Below are positions 21,613-33,300 of a stretch of DNA of 64,000 bases, piece by piece. A model generated the notes under the pieces. It ran no database searches. It worked only from the letters and a program-made list of their open reading frames with translations, and had not been told where the DNA came from. The position numbers and the translations under genes were made by a program. Origin of the DNA: Paratrimastix pyriformis. Taxonomy: Eukaryota > Preaxostyla > Paratrimastigidae. Position 1 is the first letter of the stretch; the number at the start of each line of letters is the position of its first letter. The stretch spans positions 536,501 to 600,500 of the forward strand of contig JAPMOS010000006.1 in the NCBI GenBank assembly GCA_027972325.1. Direction: 5' to 3'.

Positions 21613-22624
21613 AGCCGGTGAGTGACCCGGGTGGTGGTGGTGGTGGTGGCTGGTGCCGGGGCGCAGCACATCTACCCGGACGAGAGCCAGGTCCAGCTGC
21701 GCCAGCTGGCCGTCAAGACGCCCAAGAACACCACCCTCTGCCACGACCTCAACCTCAACATCCCCCAGGCACGCCACACCGTCATCGTGGGCCCCTCCGG
21801 GTCTGCCCTCCCATTCGCCTCTCCCGCCCGTCCGCAGCCCCCCGGAGGAGATGGCCTCCTCCTCATCATCCTCCCCTCCCCCGCTGGTTGGGCTTCGGTT
21901 CCGGGCGGCGCCTCCCTCCCCAGGTGCGGCAAGAGCTCGCTGCTGCGGGTGATCGGTGGCCTGTGGCCCATCACGGCCGGCCTGGTGCGGCGGCCGCTGC
22001 GGTTCGGCAAGAACGGGATCCTCTTCCTGCCCCAGCGGCCCTACGTGCCCCTGGGCACCCTGCGGGCGCAGCTGATCTACCCCATGCGCGAGGAGGACCT
22101 GCCCCGGGGGGACGGAGACGTCGACCAGACCCTGCGCGAGGTGCTCAAGTGGGTCGACCTGGAGTACCTCCTCGACCGGTTCACCCTCGACGACGTGCGC
22201 AACTGGGAGGTCGGTCGACATCCCCCCTCAAACGCGCATACATTCCCCCTCCGCCTCCGCATCCGTTTGTGCCCCCCAGGAAGCGCTGAGTGGAGGCGAG
22301 CTGCAGCGGCTGGGCATGGCCCGGGTGCTCTTCCACCGGCCCAAGTTCGCCATCATGGACGAGAGCACCTCCAGCTTCTCCGTCGAGGTCGAACGGCAGG
22401 CACTGTCCAAGTGCAAGCAAGTCGGCATCACCATGGTCCGGCAGTCTCCCCTCGTGCGCGTGGGGGGGGGACTTCTCCTCCTCACATGATTTCGCCGCTC
22501 TTACCCCTTTTCGCAGATCTCTGTGGCTCATCGTCCCTCCGCCATTCAGTACCATGACCAGGTCCTCCGCCTGCGTCCCAACAACGGCGGCTACAACATC
22601 GAGACCCGAGCTACCACTGAGTAA
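14833..22624 (+). CDS. Full-size ABCD-type ABC transporter (two fused half-transporters)
   Basis: ABCD proteins carry acyl-CoAs or similar substrates, usually into peroxisomes; they are half-transporters in animals and full-size in plant CTS/PXA1. Here both halves lie in one gene. Half 1 has a membrane domain with WNVWMILIAVAMLGLYGF and FRFSHIRTRTYAESIAFYNG (the ABCD EEIAFY-type motif). Its ATPase has a Walker A split by an intron near 17168, LSGGEVQRVGFARALYHRPK, Walker B LVMDEST and H-loop VAHRP. A linker with Gln/Ala-rich and acidic segments (about 18480-19130) follows. Half 2 repeats the plan: FRFAHARVRSYAESIAFYNG, GPSGCGKSSLL, LSGGELQR, FAIMDESTSSF, VAHRP. It ends at 22622-22624. Two ATG codons (14833 and 14857) are possible starts. 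Substrate and membrane are unknown; the bacterial SbmA/YddA-like relatives are the alternative affinity. Confidence 0.8.
15885..15995. repeat. CTG/CTGCTTTGTG repeat in an ABC transporter intron
   Basis: CTG units with embedded CTTTGTG spacers, lying between the exon ending TYTQDERE and the exon starting GDFRFSHIR. Confidence 0.9.
16612..16672. repeat. (CT)n-rich intronic tract
   Basis: CTCTCT run in a transporter intron after the exon encoding RVAEILFVMQRIDA. Confidence 0.9.
16850..16975. repeat. 12-bp CCCTCCCGCCCG minisatellite
   Basis: About ten copies of a 12-bp C/G unit in an ABC transporter intron before the ATPase-1 exon. Confidence 0.9.
18298..18375. repeat. Hexanucleotide GCTCCT repeat
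   Basis: About 13 perfect GCTCCT units in an intron in the linker between the two transporter halves. Confidence 0.95.
20658..20735. repeat. 10-bp GTGCCTCTCT minisatellite
   Basis: Eight perfect copies in the intron before the exon encoding SYAESIAFYNGGPGE. Confidence 0.95.
20990..21080. repeat. About 34-bp tandem repeat, nearly three copies
   Basis: Units of TCGGTGTGCTCTTGGCTTGG followed by TGGCTCTGTCCCCG, in the intron before the exon starting SLKRQRHLIHYGL. Confidence 0.9.
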
Positions 22625-22816
22625 GGCTGCGAAGGGTACCTTTCTCCGAGTTTCTTGTTTTTCTAAGATCTTGTTTTTTTCTTCTTCGGATTATCATTCA
22701 GTGTTTGGATTTTTCCCGAGAGACCCTTTAGAGAGAGGGAGCGTCAACCTACATGCAACGAATACTCGACGAGTTGACGACATTGATGCCGAACGCGACG
22801 TTCTTTGGGAAACGCT

Positions 22817-23243
22817 TTACTGAGCCTTCTCAGGGGTAGTCTCCTCCTCCTTCTTGGTGGCGCGGGTGTAAATCATCTGAGAGGAGTTCACGCTGATGGG
22901 CTTAATCAGGCCCTGGGCAGCGAGCATCTTGATGGCACGGCGAGCGCAAGAGCCGTTGACCTGGAGACGCTCGGAGACCGAGGAGATGGTGATCAGCTTG
23001 CCAGAAGGAATAGTCTGGGTGAGCTTCTGGTAAGTGGCGGCATCAAAGAGAACGGCGTTCACGGCCTTGTTCTCCTTCGACTTGGTCTTGGACCACTGTG
23101 TAAATGTAATACATTGATAGTGGAAGAAGATAGAAAAGGAAACGTTTTAAGCACGTGGTTCTAACGACGTGGACTCTCCAGACCTTCTTCTTGGACTTGC
23201 CGGAAGCGGCAGCAGCCTTAGCACCAGTCGCGTCCTTCGGCAT
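22817..23243 (-). CDS. RPS25: 40S ribosomal protein S25 (eS25)
   Basis: A component of the small ribosomal subunit head. Exon 1 is 23184-23243 and encodes the Lys/Ala-rich N terminus MPKDATGAKAAAASGKSKKK. Exon 2 is 22817-23095, starting WSKTKSKENK and containing the conserved NAVLFDAATYQKLTQTIP, a winged-helix part with ISVSERLQVNGSCARRAI-like sequence, and a Lys/Glu-rich end. The intron is 88 nt (23096-23183) and starts GTCTG. The model gives 112 residues, normal for eS25. It lies tail-to-tail with the ABC transporter, with only 192 bp between the two stops. Confidence 0.95.
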
Positions 23244-23385
23244 TTCTTTGCGATGAACCGCTAAAAAGGGCTACTTCACCTCCTTGATTGCTGCTATCTC
23301 TTCTTCGTGTCCGACGACCCGTCTTCTTCGGGACTGGCCGTAGTTCCATTCTCACCCTTGGACGAGTCAGCGAAAGTGTGATTCA

Positions 23386-23488
23386 TTATATTTTGTGCAT
23401 CTCACGCGAGTAATCATCGTCCAGTTTGCAATCGATCTTCCCCCGCCCCTCAACAAAGTGGCGGATGTCCTCAGCAGCGAGCAGCGCT
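23386..23488 (-). CDS. Orphan terminal exon of an unidentified gene
   Basis: After a good 3' splice site (TCTTTGCAG on the - strand, near 23489) an open segment encodes ALLAAEDIRHFVEGRGKI then DCKLDDDYSREMHKI and a stop at 23386-23388. It looks like real coding sequence, but I do not recognise the protein. Upstream exons would have to lie beyond the long ACC/GGT repeat; a candidate is the - strand segment near 23840-23951 with RRFRRIAERARFLERRY. Joining these is a guess. Confidence 0.3.
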
Positions 23489-23641
23489 GCAAAGACATGA
23501 ATTTAACAGTTCACCACCACACCGATCGTATCACCACATGGATCTAGTCCTTCATTCATTCTCTTCTCCCTCATTGATGTTGTTGTGTCCACTACTCTGC
23601 CGCTTTGCTTTCGCAATTTCCGACAAACGCCCCAGTTCCCC

Positions 23642-23790
23642 CCCCCCACCACCACCTCCACCCACCACCACCTCCACCACCACCACCACCACCACCACCA
23701 CCACCACCACCTCCACCACCACCACCACCACCACCACCACCACCACCACCACCACCACCACCACCACCCCACCCCCCACCACCAGCCACG
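23642..23790. repeat. (ACC)n trinucleotide repeat
   Basis: About 45 ACC units with occasional ACCTCC. It is open in most frames, giving false poly-Thr, poly-His and poly-Pro frames on + and poly-Gly/Val/Trp on -. Confidence 0.95.
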
Positions 23791-23955
23791 ACCACAGCAG
23801 ACGTGTGCACGGAAGACCACACCTCCCAAACCAAACGCGGATTTTTTCTGCCAACCCATAACTTTGTTGATGTGTACCTTCTCTCAAGGAACCTTGCCCT
23901 TTCCGCAATTCTTCGAAATCTACGGAGTATCATCCAGGCAGTAGGATTCATTCAA

Positions 23956-24373
23956 ATGAGCACTGCCTTGCCTATATACCCCCAGACTGAAACTGCTATC
24001 ATAGTACCTCAAGGTGATCCGAATTTCCTAGCGGAGGTCTCCAGAGGCAGGACATTTTCTTTCAATCCCTTTGGACTCGAGGCAACTTGCCAACCTGGAC
24101 TTGTTCAATGTCCTATCGCAGGAGGACGGTTGCTTCCCGCAGCCAAGACCTCACCCTCATCGCTCGTCCTGAGTGCACCAGCTTCAGCTTCTTCCAAGGA
24201 ACAAGCACACTTCACACCCGATCAGGGACGCCTGTACCCCGTCGGTGTAGCCCACGCGAACGATCCGTCCGCCCTCAACATCGGGGCGTGGCGTTTTACC
24301 CGCCCTCCCGCCCCCGTGTGTGCGATTCATTCCAGTGAGACCAAGACCGGAAATGCAATCACAAGTTTTGCAC
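23956..24373 (+). other. Doubtful open frame in a sparse region
   Basis: From ATG 23956 a frame encodes MSTALPIYPQTETAIIVPQG and continues about 160 codons, running into the antisense of the last pecanex exon. No known domain is visible. It may be part of a + strand gene or chance. Apart from this and the ACC repeat I see nothing convincing between 23489 and 24373. Confidence 0.15.
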
Positions 24374-27300
24374 TCAGGTGGGTTTCATGTTATACGAGGC
24401 CAAAACCGGGGAGACGTATGCGGGGCAGCCCATAGGGGGGTCAGCTGCCTGGCACACGAGGGCGCGCAGGGTGGTCGCCATGGGCCGGGCGGAGCCGCGT
24501 TCCGGGGAGAAGTGGTGCATGAAGAGAACCTCGTTCTGCTGGCCGGCCCACATGGAGCGAACGGATTCTCGGTTGAGGCGCAGAACCTGAAGGGGTGGTG
24601 GTGATTGGCAACGGGGTGGCGATGAAGAACCGGGGCGCTGGTGGTGGCGGGCAAGGGAGGGAGGGTGACCTTGAAGGAGAGCACGCGGAGGTTCGCGAAG
24701 AGCAGCTGATGTTGTGACTCGTGCTGCGTGCGGGAGGAAACGGCAAACACGATCAGATGTCGCAGAGCGTAACGTCAAAGCAGGGAGGGGAAGCCACCAC
24801 CCGGGACGAGCAACGGGCCGTGACCGGGTCGGGCGGAGCAAGTCGCACCGAGACGAGGGGGCTCACCTGGGAGAGTACGGCCCGACGCCACGAAGGATCG
24901 CACTCGATTCCCATGTGGGTCTGCCCGAGGGCTTCAAGCCGGACAAAAAGACTCTCTGCACACAGGGAAAACAAAAAAGAGATGGAGCTGAGGGGTTTCG
25001 ATCCCCTTGCCTCCCGCATGCCATGCGGACGATCTACCAAGTGATCTACAGCCCCAATTACAAATTATACAAAGGTCATGATTGACACAGGCAGAGAACA
25101 TCGAAGCAAAGTGGCTGCTGGGGGGGGGGGGGGGGATCTCCTGTGTTGTTTCTCGCATCCGATCACAGACCGTGTGCAGCGAACTCTTCGGGTGCGGCAA
25201 AGTGCTCGTTGAAGAGGCACAGAGCGCTGCGGCAGGCCCGTGGAATCACACGCTGGAAAATGGCGAATGAGGAGGATGAGGTTGTGCCGTGTGGGGAGGA
25301 CATCCAATCGGGGCGGAGCAAATTACGCACGGCAGAGGACAGACTAAGAGCCCCGGGATCTGCAACGCCCAACCATCCCGCTCGGCGTCAGCCGTCACCA
25401 TGCCCCGGAAAAGGGAGTCCCACCTAATGTGGAGAAGAGGCAGTGAATCGTCGAGCGTCCAAAGTGGCCTGTGGCAGCCAGCAAGAGTCGCAAAGGGTGT
25501 GAGCACGGACCGAGCGAAGAAATCGCCAGCGCGCCCCTGAGGGGCCTGCTCCTGCCCTTCGTTGACTCCCACCTCTGCCTCGTCGTCCCTCTGTGTCTCG
25601 GACTTTTCCTCGAAGGAGAGGGCCGCGTCAGGGTCCGGAGCTCCCTCCTGCGGCATCTGCTTGTGGGAGTGTGTCGTGGGATCAGTGAAGGGTCGGTCGA
25701 TGCGGCCACATGTGCTCCCATCACGCATCTGGTAGTGCGTGGTAGTGCGTGGAAGTGCGTGGTCGTGCGTGGTCGTGCGTGGTAGTGCGTGTGTGGAAGT
25801 GCATGCGTGGAAGTGCATGCGTGGAAGTGCATGCGTGGAAGTGCATGTGTGTGAGTGCATGCGTGTGAGTGCGTGGAGTGTATATGCGTGCGCAAGCGGA
25901 AAAAGACGGACCGGAGAAACACCGTTCGTCTCGGGGATGTTCCTCGGTCCTTCGGCCGTGCCCCCCCGCGGTTGTTCTGGTTCATGCTGCTGTTCTGGCT
26001 CTTGCCCGGATTGCTGCTCGTGCTGTTGTTGCTCGTGCTGTTGTTGCTCGTGCTGTTGCTGTTCCTGTTGTTCCTGTTGTTGTTCCTGTTGTTGCTGCTG
26101 CTCCTCATCCACGCCGCCCTTCATCGCAGCCTGGGTGGGCCCCGGCTTTGCCTGGTCTCCAATACCCCCCATCTGGTCGCGTGTCCAGCCGGCCAGCGAA
26201 CGCCGCGCCAGCATGACAACAAAGAACCCGAGACGAACGACGGGGCTGGACGGGACCACCAAAACATGACCCGGAGTGGCGGTCGGGGGCACGCCGCCTT
26301 TGGTGCCTTGGAGATTGAAAGGAGGGATGAGAGGCTTTGAGTTCAAACAACGTGACAATCCATCTCTCGCGAATTTCAAGCTTCGCATCTTCTCCCAAAG
26401 GTGACCACGAGCGAGTGAGTGCGGACGGACCCGATGGGGGCGGTCCTTCAAGTCCGCTTGACCAGGAGGAGAAGGCGAGCGAGCGAGTGCGCGGAAGGCG
26501 GGCCGGACCGCCACCGTGATGGATGTCCTCCTGAGAGGTCGATCGGAGGAATCCAGTGTGAGGAGTCTGCAAGCCCCGATAGCCCAGGTTCTTGTGAGTG
26601 GTCGTGAGAAGAGAAGCTTCCCCGCAACAATTCATGAAATATAATACAATAGGAAGGATGGGAGGCCCACCAATGCCGGCAGGACTCCGGGACAGACCAA
26701 CCGCTCCTCTGACCAAGAGGGCCGCAAGGCCGGGGTAGGCTGCGGAAACAAGGTGCCCAGATCCGCAACAGAGGAAGAGGGGGTGCCTTCCAAGCTTCCG
26801 CTCCCTCCCATCACGCCCGCGCCAAGCGAGCCGAGAGATGGTGAAGGGGCAAGTGGCGGCGACAGAGTCTGGGGCGATGGCGATGGCGAGGGCGACAGCG
26901 ATGACGAGGGGTCAGGCGGGGCTGGAAATGTGGCAGCAGTGAGAGCCTCGCCTCCGGGGGGCAGAGCGCTTGGAGACTGGACAAAGAAGGAATGCATGAC
27001 ATGTGGGGGGTAGGAAGAGGCCGCGGCAGCCGCAGGTGGCCCGTGGTCGACAAGACCGGCAGAGAGAGGTGGCAGGGCACTGTGGAGGAGGAGGGGAGGG
27101 AAGGATAAATGATCTGAAACAACTGCCCCCTCTCGGACTAAAGCAAGAACTGGCAACGGACAGCAAGGAACGCTGGTGCAGGCAGTATTCCATCCACGGG
27201 CCCCAGGTCGCGAAGAAGCTCAAGATGCTGACGCCGCCACGCTCGTGATCGTAATCGGGCTCTGCCAATCAGGATCAGGATCAGGGGGCAGAAATGATGA

Positions 27301-30300
27301 AATGTGGAGAGACCATTAACACCACCCCAACCATCGACGTCATGGCACGGCCATGCACACAAGGAAGTCCGAAGTCAGTTTGTGCGTCTGTTCGCGTCAC
27401 TCACTCCCCGTGATCTGCACTGGCCTCCTTTCTTGGCAGTGAATGAGTATCCAGGGCAGGTGGGTCAGACCCCACACGGACCGAGGGAGGGCAAAAGGTC
27501 TGGCGACTGTTCGGTATCTGCGCTGTCCCATGCGCAGATTTCGGAGAGCACCGTGTCGTCGGCAAGCCACTCCACCAAGGATGGCGAGACAAGGAGGTAA
27601 TAGAGCAGGCTCTCGATGAAGTACCTTGTTCGGGACGAGGCGGAGACAAACGCAAACGTGTGTGAAGGGCTGCTCCACCACACAAGAGGGGAGCGACAGA
27701 CTTGAGCAGAAGTCGTTTTTGGTCGAGGGCCAGCGCAAGTGGTTCCAGCGGAACGGTGGTCAGGTCGAAGGCTGGCAGTTGAAAATCTGTGCGCCAGAAG
27801 GAGGGGGAGGGGGAGGGGGAGGTGAGATCGAACGCTGCGCCGACCCCATACTGGGGTATTATGTCGTATGACACAAAGACACGCGTGGAAAATTCTGGGC
27901 ATCTTCGTAAATCCGCTGTTGGGTGCCTGATCGGTTCTAATGTGCTCTCATAATCCGACAATGAGGGCGTGAGCCCTGGCAGACCTGCATGCCGGGGCGT
28001 CCAAGTGTGCAGAAGCTCCCCCAACACGGTGCGGAAGGGCACGAACGGAAGGCCACGTCGGCGCTGCGGCAAGAGTGGTGGTCAGCAGTGAGAACCCATG
28101 TGATCCAGTCGACACGGGAACTCATGTGACGCCAACAAGCACAGAATTTCGGATGAATGAGGCCGAGAGGCGACGTGTACCCCACAACACAGCCAGTCGC
28201 TCCACCCGCGACCTCGGCCGACCTGCAGCCCCAGTGGCGCAGCGTAATCCGGGAAGGCCGCCGCGATGGCACGCAGCTCGCTGGCACCACATGTCGGCCC
28301 TGCGGATTCGGGAGAGGAGGTGGTGCACAGTGTGAATCATTTGTGCCGCCTCAGGTCCCACACAGCCGCATGGTTCATCTCCCTCGGTGGGGATTGAAAG
28401 GACTGGAATCGTCGATGTACCAATGTACCGAGTGTGCCTTTGTGATCCTGAATGAATGAGCGGTGAGAGATGGATGCGGACCGGGCGGATCAACGCCGCG
28501 GAGTTGAAAGGTCAGGTACCCGTGGCCCATCTCCATGATGTGCACGAAGGCGCACATTCCCGGCCGGACAAAGAGCAGCACATCGCCCGAGGAGAGCAGG
28601 CCGAGCCGACCCTGCCAGGCACAGTGAATATGGAGAATAGGCGGGATGTGTGAGTCTGCAGTTTTTGTCAGTATCACGGTCGGGATCCATGGCATCATGG
28701 GCAAGTTGGGTGACGGACCGCTATGGCCGCATGAGCCAGGGTCGCCTGGAGAGACGCTGCGAGATGCTCGTAATACACCGCGTTGAGGTTTCCCGGTTCC
28801 ATCGTGGGCATGCCTGTAGCACCAAGGAAACAGATGCCAACAACACACACACCACAAGAAGCGCAGCTCAGCCCGTTGGGTGGGGTGTGCCGACAGCAGC
28901 CAGGTAGCGAGAGCGATCCCAGCCCAAACAACGCTGGCAAAAAGCGGCCACGATGGTGGGACAAACCTCCATCATATGGGGCAGGCAGCGGCAACTCCGG
29001 TCCCCGATGCGAACACAGAGCCCACAACGAGCGGAATGAGCTCACGGTCGGCCCGTAGCTTCGCTCCCAGAAGCGGATCGGGCGGGCGTGGGAGACCACC
29101 AGGAATGAGGATCCGAAGAGGGGAATCACGGGCGCGTTGAACAGGCAGCTCACTAGAACTTCGCAACATTCAAAGAGGACATCTGGCGGAGCGGTGGGAG
29201 GTGGAGACATGATGATCCATTAGCCATACGATCTGAGGGTGATCGCGCACGCATCCACATCCACTACCCAACTACTCGCCTCCTTTCGCAACTCGGCATC
29301 ACTCAAGAGCATGACGGACGAGGTAGGGCGAGCACCTGAAAGACGATCTGAGTCAGGGTGAAGGGGACAGTCCGTTTGAAGGGCACCAAGAGCGAGATCC
29401 AGAAGGAAACCTTTTCCCACAGTTGGATGGCCTACAGGGGATGGAGAAGACAACGGAAGAGCATAATAGATTTGATATTCTCCCGGAGTTTTCAGACGCG
29501 CCCGCCCGCCCGCCCACCCACCATCCCGCCCGTTCTCCACCCGCGCCACCCGCGCCAACCCGCGCCACCCCGCGCCACCCGCGCCACCCGCGCCACCCGC
29601 GCCACATAGCACATACGCGCACCGTACGGACCACATCAAGTCCAATCGAGACCACGAAGAAGTCGAGCACTAGGGCCCCAGACACGTTCTGGTAGTTGGT
29701 GTTGTCCCCGAAGAAGATCGCCAGAAAGAGCAGAACCACGTGGTGCCGGTGGGGGTCTGTGAAGGCCTGTCGCAGAATCTTCAGTGTAGCGAGAGTCAGG
29801 AAAAAGGCGGCCATGCTGATGTGCGCAGGGTGGGACGATGAGCTCAAATTCATTGTCTGATGAGCCTGAACCACAGACAGAGGATCCATGCGTTCGCGGA
29901 GATACTGCCCACTGTACGTCATCTGGGTGACAACCAGGGCAGGGTAGAAGGCCCACCGCTCGAGGCCCGTCAGAATCACCTGGCGGGCGGAGAGAAGACA
30001 AAGGTTGGCGTAAGCACAGTTGTGGTGTTTCCCAATGGTCACACCAGGGTCACTCTGTGCGTGCCACGAGTATTGCTGGCAGGAACAGACCATTGCGCGG
30101 TCGACCCAGACGACGCTGAACGGCGGATCGACAGGAGCCGGGGCCGGGGTCCCGGGAAGCGACCCGCCAATGTAGGGCCCTCGGTTCAGAAAAGGCGCGC
30201 TGAGGAGGTTGGCGGCGCGGATGGGGATGAGTTCTGGTTCCGGGCTGGTCAATCTTTTCAAGAGGTTGAAACGCACATACAGGCAGGATGCCACGAGTGC

Positions 30301-33300
30301 TGGCGATCAAGCGCAACAGACCGAAAAACGCCAAAGGGGCGAGGGCGGTCGAGCTCGGCCAGGATTCGGTGACGGACCACACCCACAAGGATGATCAGCC
30401 ATTGAGCAAGCGACGGGTCCTGCCAATTGTTGGAAGTTGGTGGATCGGTGACGAGAGTTAATTTCCATTGTATGCTCGCACGCACAAATACACGTGTGTA
30501 GAGCAATACACGTATGTGTCGGGGAAGAGTCTTATGTGTCGCGAAGAGAGTCTTGTCTGCCGTGTGCGGATGTCCAATTCGATGCATGCGTCGGGAGGCG
30601 GACCAGGCTGACGAGCCCCAGGACCCCCAGCAGGTGCAGCACTAGGTAAAGCAGCGTAATCCCCAGTAGGGAGGCACTGTCAATGGCCATGCGATGCTGG
30701 AGAGGTGCGGGGTGCGGGAGGGGAAAGGAAGATAATGATTCCGGATGCAATGCACACGGGAAGCGGAACGAGAGCTTTCCGTGTACTGCCTGGAATGGTG
30801 CATGGTCTGTGTTCTGTGTGTGTTCTTGTGTGTGTGTTCTGTCGTGTGTTCTGTGTGTGTTCTGTCGTGTGTTCTGTGTGTGTGTTCTGTGTGTGTGTGT
30901 TCTGTGTGTTCTGTGTGTGTGTTCTGTGTGTGTGTCCTGTGTTCTGTGTGTTCTGTCTGTTTGTTCTGTGTGTGTGTTCTGTGTGTGTGTTCTGTGTGTG
31001 TCGTGTAAAGAAGGAACGAAGTAACGGGAAAATAAAACAAAAACCTTCTGTGTGTGTGTCCTGTGTTCTGTGTGTTCTGTGTGTGTGTTCTGTGTGTGTG
31101 TTCTGTGTGTGTGTGTTCTGTGTGTGTGTGTTCTGTGTGTGTGGAGTAAAGAAGGAAAGAAGTAACGGGAAAACAAAAACCAGAGTGTGTTCTGTGTCTG
31201 TGTGTTCCGTGTGTGTGTGTCTGTGTGTTCCGTGTGTGTTCCGTGCGGTGTGTTCTTTGTGTTCAGTGTTCTGGATTCAAATCAGCCAGGTCGGGCAGGG
31301 TCGGACCATCAAATCAACAGAGGGGCCAATCCGTGTGAGACGATCACCCGTCGACCGGCGAAAGATTAGGGCGCCAAGATAATGCGAGGTCGACGGAGCG
31401 CGACACAGGAGAAATCTGCCCCCGTGGCGCGTGTGGGGGAAGGTAGGTAGGAGGGGAGATACAGGAGACGCATATGGGCAGCCGTGAGTATAAATGTGTA
31501 GTGTGACGCATGCCATCTCATTCTTCATGAACAGGATACGCGTGCACGTCGCGATGACTGACGACGGTCGAATCTGCCCTTCGTTTGGGCTATTTTCACG
31601 ACACATACCAAAGATTCACGGAGAGGGAAGTGTCGGACAGCACGAGACCCCCAGGAGGGGAACAGACGAAAGACCCACAAGAAGGCCCACGTAGACGGAG
31701 AGGGTCATGTCTGAGCGAACGATCCAGCCGGCGCTGACCATGTACAGAATGCCCATGCACAGGGCTCCCTTGAGAACTTCGATGATGACATCCCCAAGCG
31801 AATCCGTCGCTGCGGGACGAAGGATTCACGATGCATGCGAAGACTTGGCGTGAGCCGTCGTGGGAAGGCTAACTTGCGGTGGGTATGTGTCGCTTGGACC
31901 GATTCGCTTCCTCCAGTGCGAGAAACCAAGCCCACCTTCTGGTCAAAGAAGACAAGCACAGCCCCGGGGGATGTTCAAACGCGACAGACAAGCACAGACC
32001 TGTGCCTCCGAGCCCCAGGACGTTGATAGTTTCGAGGAGACAGTGCAACAGCGTTGTGATCTGCAGAGGGTGAGCTATGGAACAGAACTCCGTGGGGGCA
32101 GACCTGCGGCAACACGCCCATCACGAAGGCGAGAGGTAACCAGAGCACGGCATGACGGGTGATGTAGAGCAGGTACCGAAGCAGCGTGACCGGGTCAATC
32201 GTCAGCCCGTACAGGGTGAAGGTGATACTGGTGTCGTCCGGCCCATAAGTCGTGCGGGAAATAGTGTGTGTATGGATAGATTACGAGGTGTGTGCGCGCG
32301 CGGTGTTTGTGACTAGTTGATGAGGATGTCAGGCCACCCGGGCAAGGGCAAAGTGGTTGGAGAAGACTTGAGGAAGGAAGGTGTGCGGGCGAGGGAGAGA
32401 GCGCCAACAGACGTCCCCGGGCCGACATTGACATAAGCCGACTCGATCCACTGCGCCACGAGGCTTGCCAAAATCATCAGCACCACGTAGGAGGAACGCA
32501 TAAAGCGCGACTGGGCACCTGGCGCTGGCAAGGCGCTGTGGGCGTTGCTGTCGGGCTGGCGGGTGACACAACAAAAAACAGATCAGCGTGACTTCGAGGA
32601 AAGCGAAAGTGCCCACGAATGGGCCTTTCCTGCCCCACAACAAGTGGAGGGAACAAGCATTCCTCACACGCCAGTCCATTGATACCAACTGCCGGCGGGG
32701 CAGCATCATCCTCCAGAATGGCACGGACCATTGGCGGGAAGAGGATGCTGTACTGGGCTGTGCCGATGGCGTACCAGAAGAAGAACAACTCCCCGTGGAT
32801 AAAATCTCGGTAGATCTGCAGGCCTAGAGGCAAAAAAGGAGGAGGAAGAAGGCGAGACTCGGGTGGGGACCCGAGCACCATATTCCAGACCCCGCGATGA
32901 AACAGACAAGCCGGCAAATGGAAGCAACCCCTTTCCAAGATTATGTGAAGCCCCGCCATGTACCCCACCCAGGCAAAGCCACGGGACATCAAGTTGCAGA
33001 CGGACTCAGGTAAGCCAGCAAGGTCCCCATGCCCACACTCCAAAGAGACTCAATGAGTCCGACGGAGGGCCCGAGTAGCTGCTCGACAAAGCGCCGACTG
33101 AAGAGGTCCGGGCAGGTCGGTGGAGGTGGGGATGCGCGATCACGACCGAAGTGCTCGGTCGTGGGGGGCGGTTGGGGATGAAAAGATGGCGGAACAGCGC
33201 CGAGGGAAGGTGCGGGGGCCTCTAGGTGACGAGGGTCGCGCGAGGGGAAACGGGCGATGGTGCGGGCGGGTGGACCTGAACGCCAACGCGGAGAAAAGGG

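Noticed and set aside
23605-23860. Poly-His, poly-Pro and poly-Gly/Trp frames
   Set aside because: They are translations of the ACC/GGT repeat only.
30800-31260. Cys/Val-rich frames (VCSVCVFC type) as a secreted Cys-rich protein
   Set aside because: They are products of the GTTCTGTGTGTGT repeat inside a pecanex intron.
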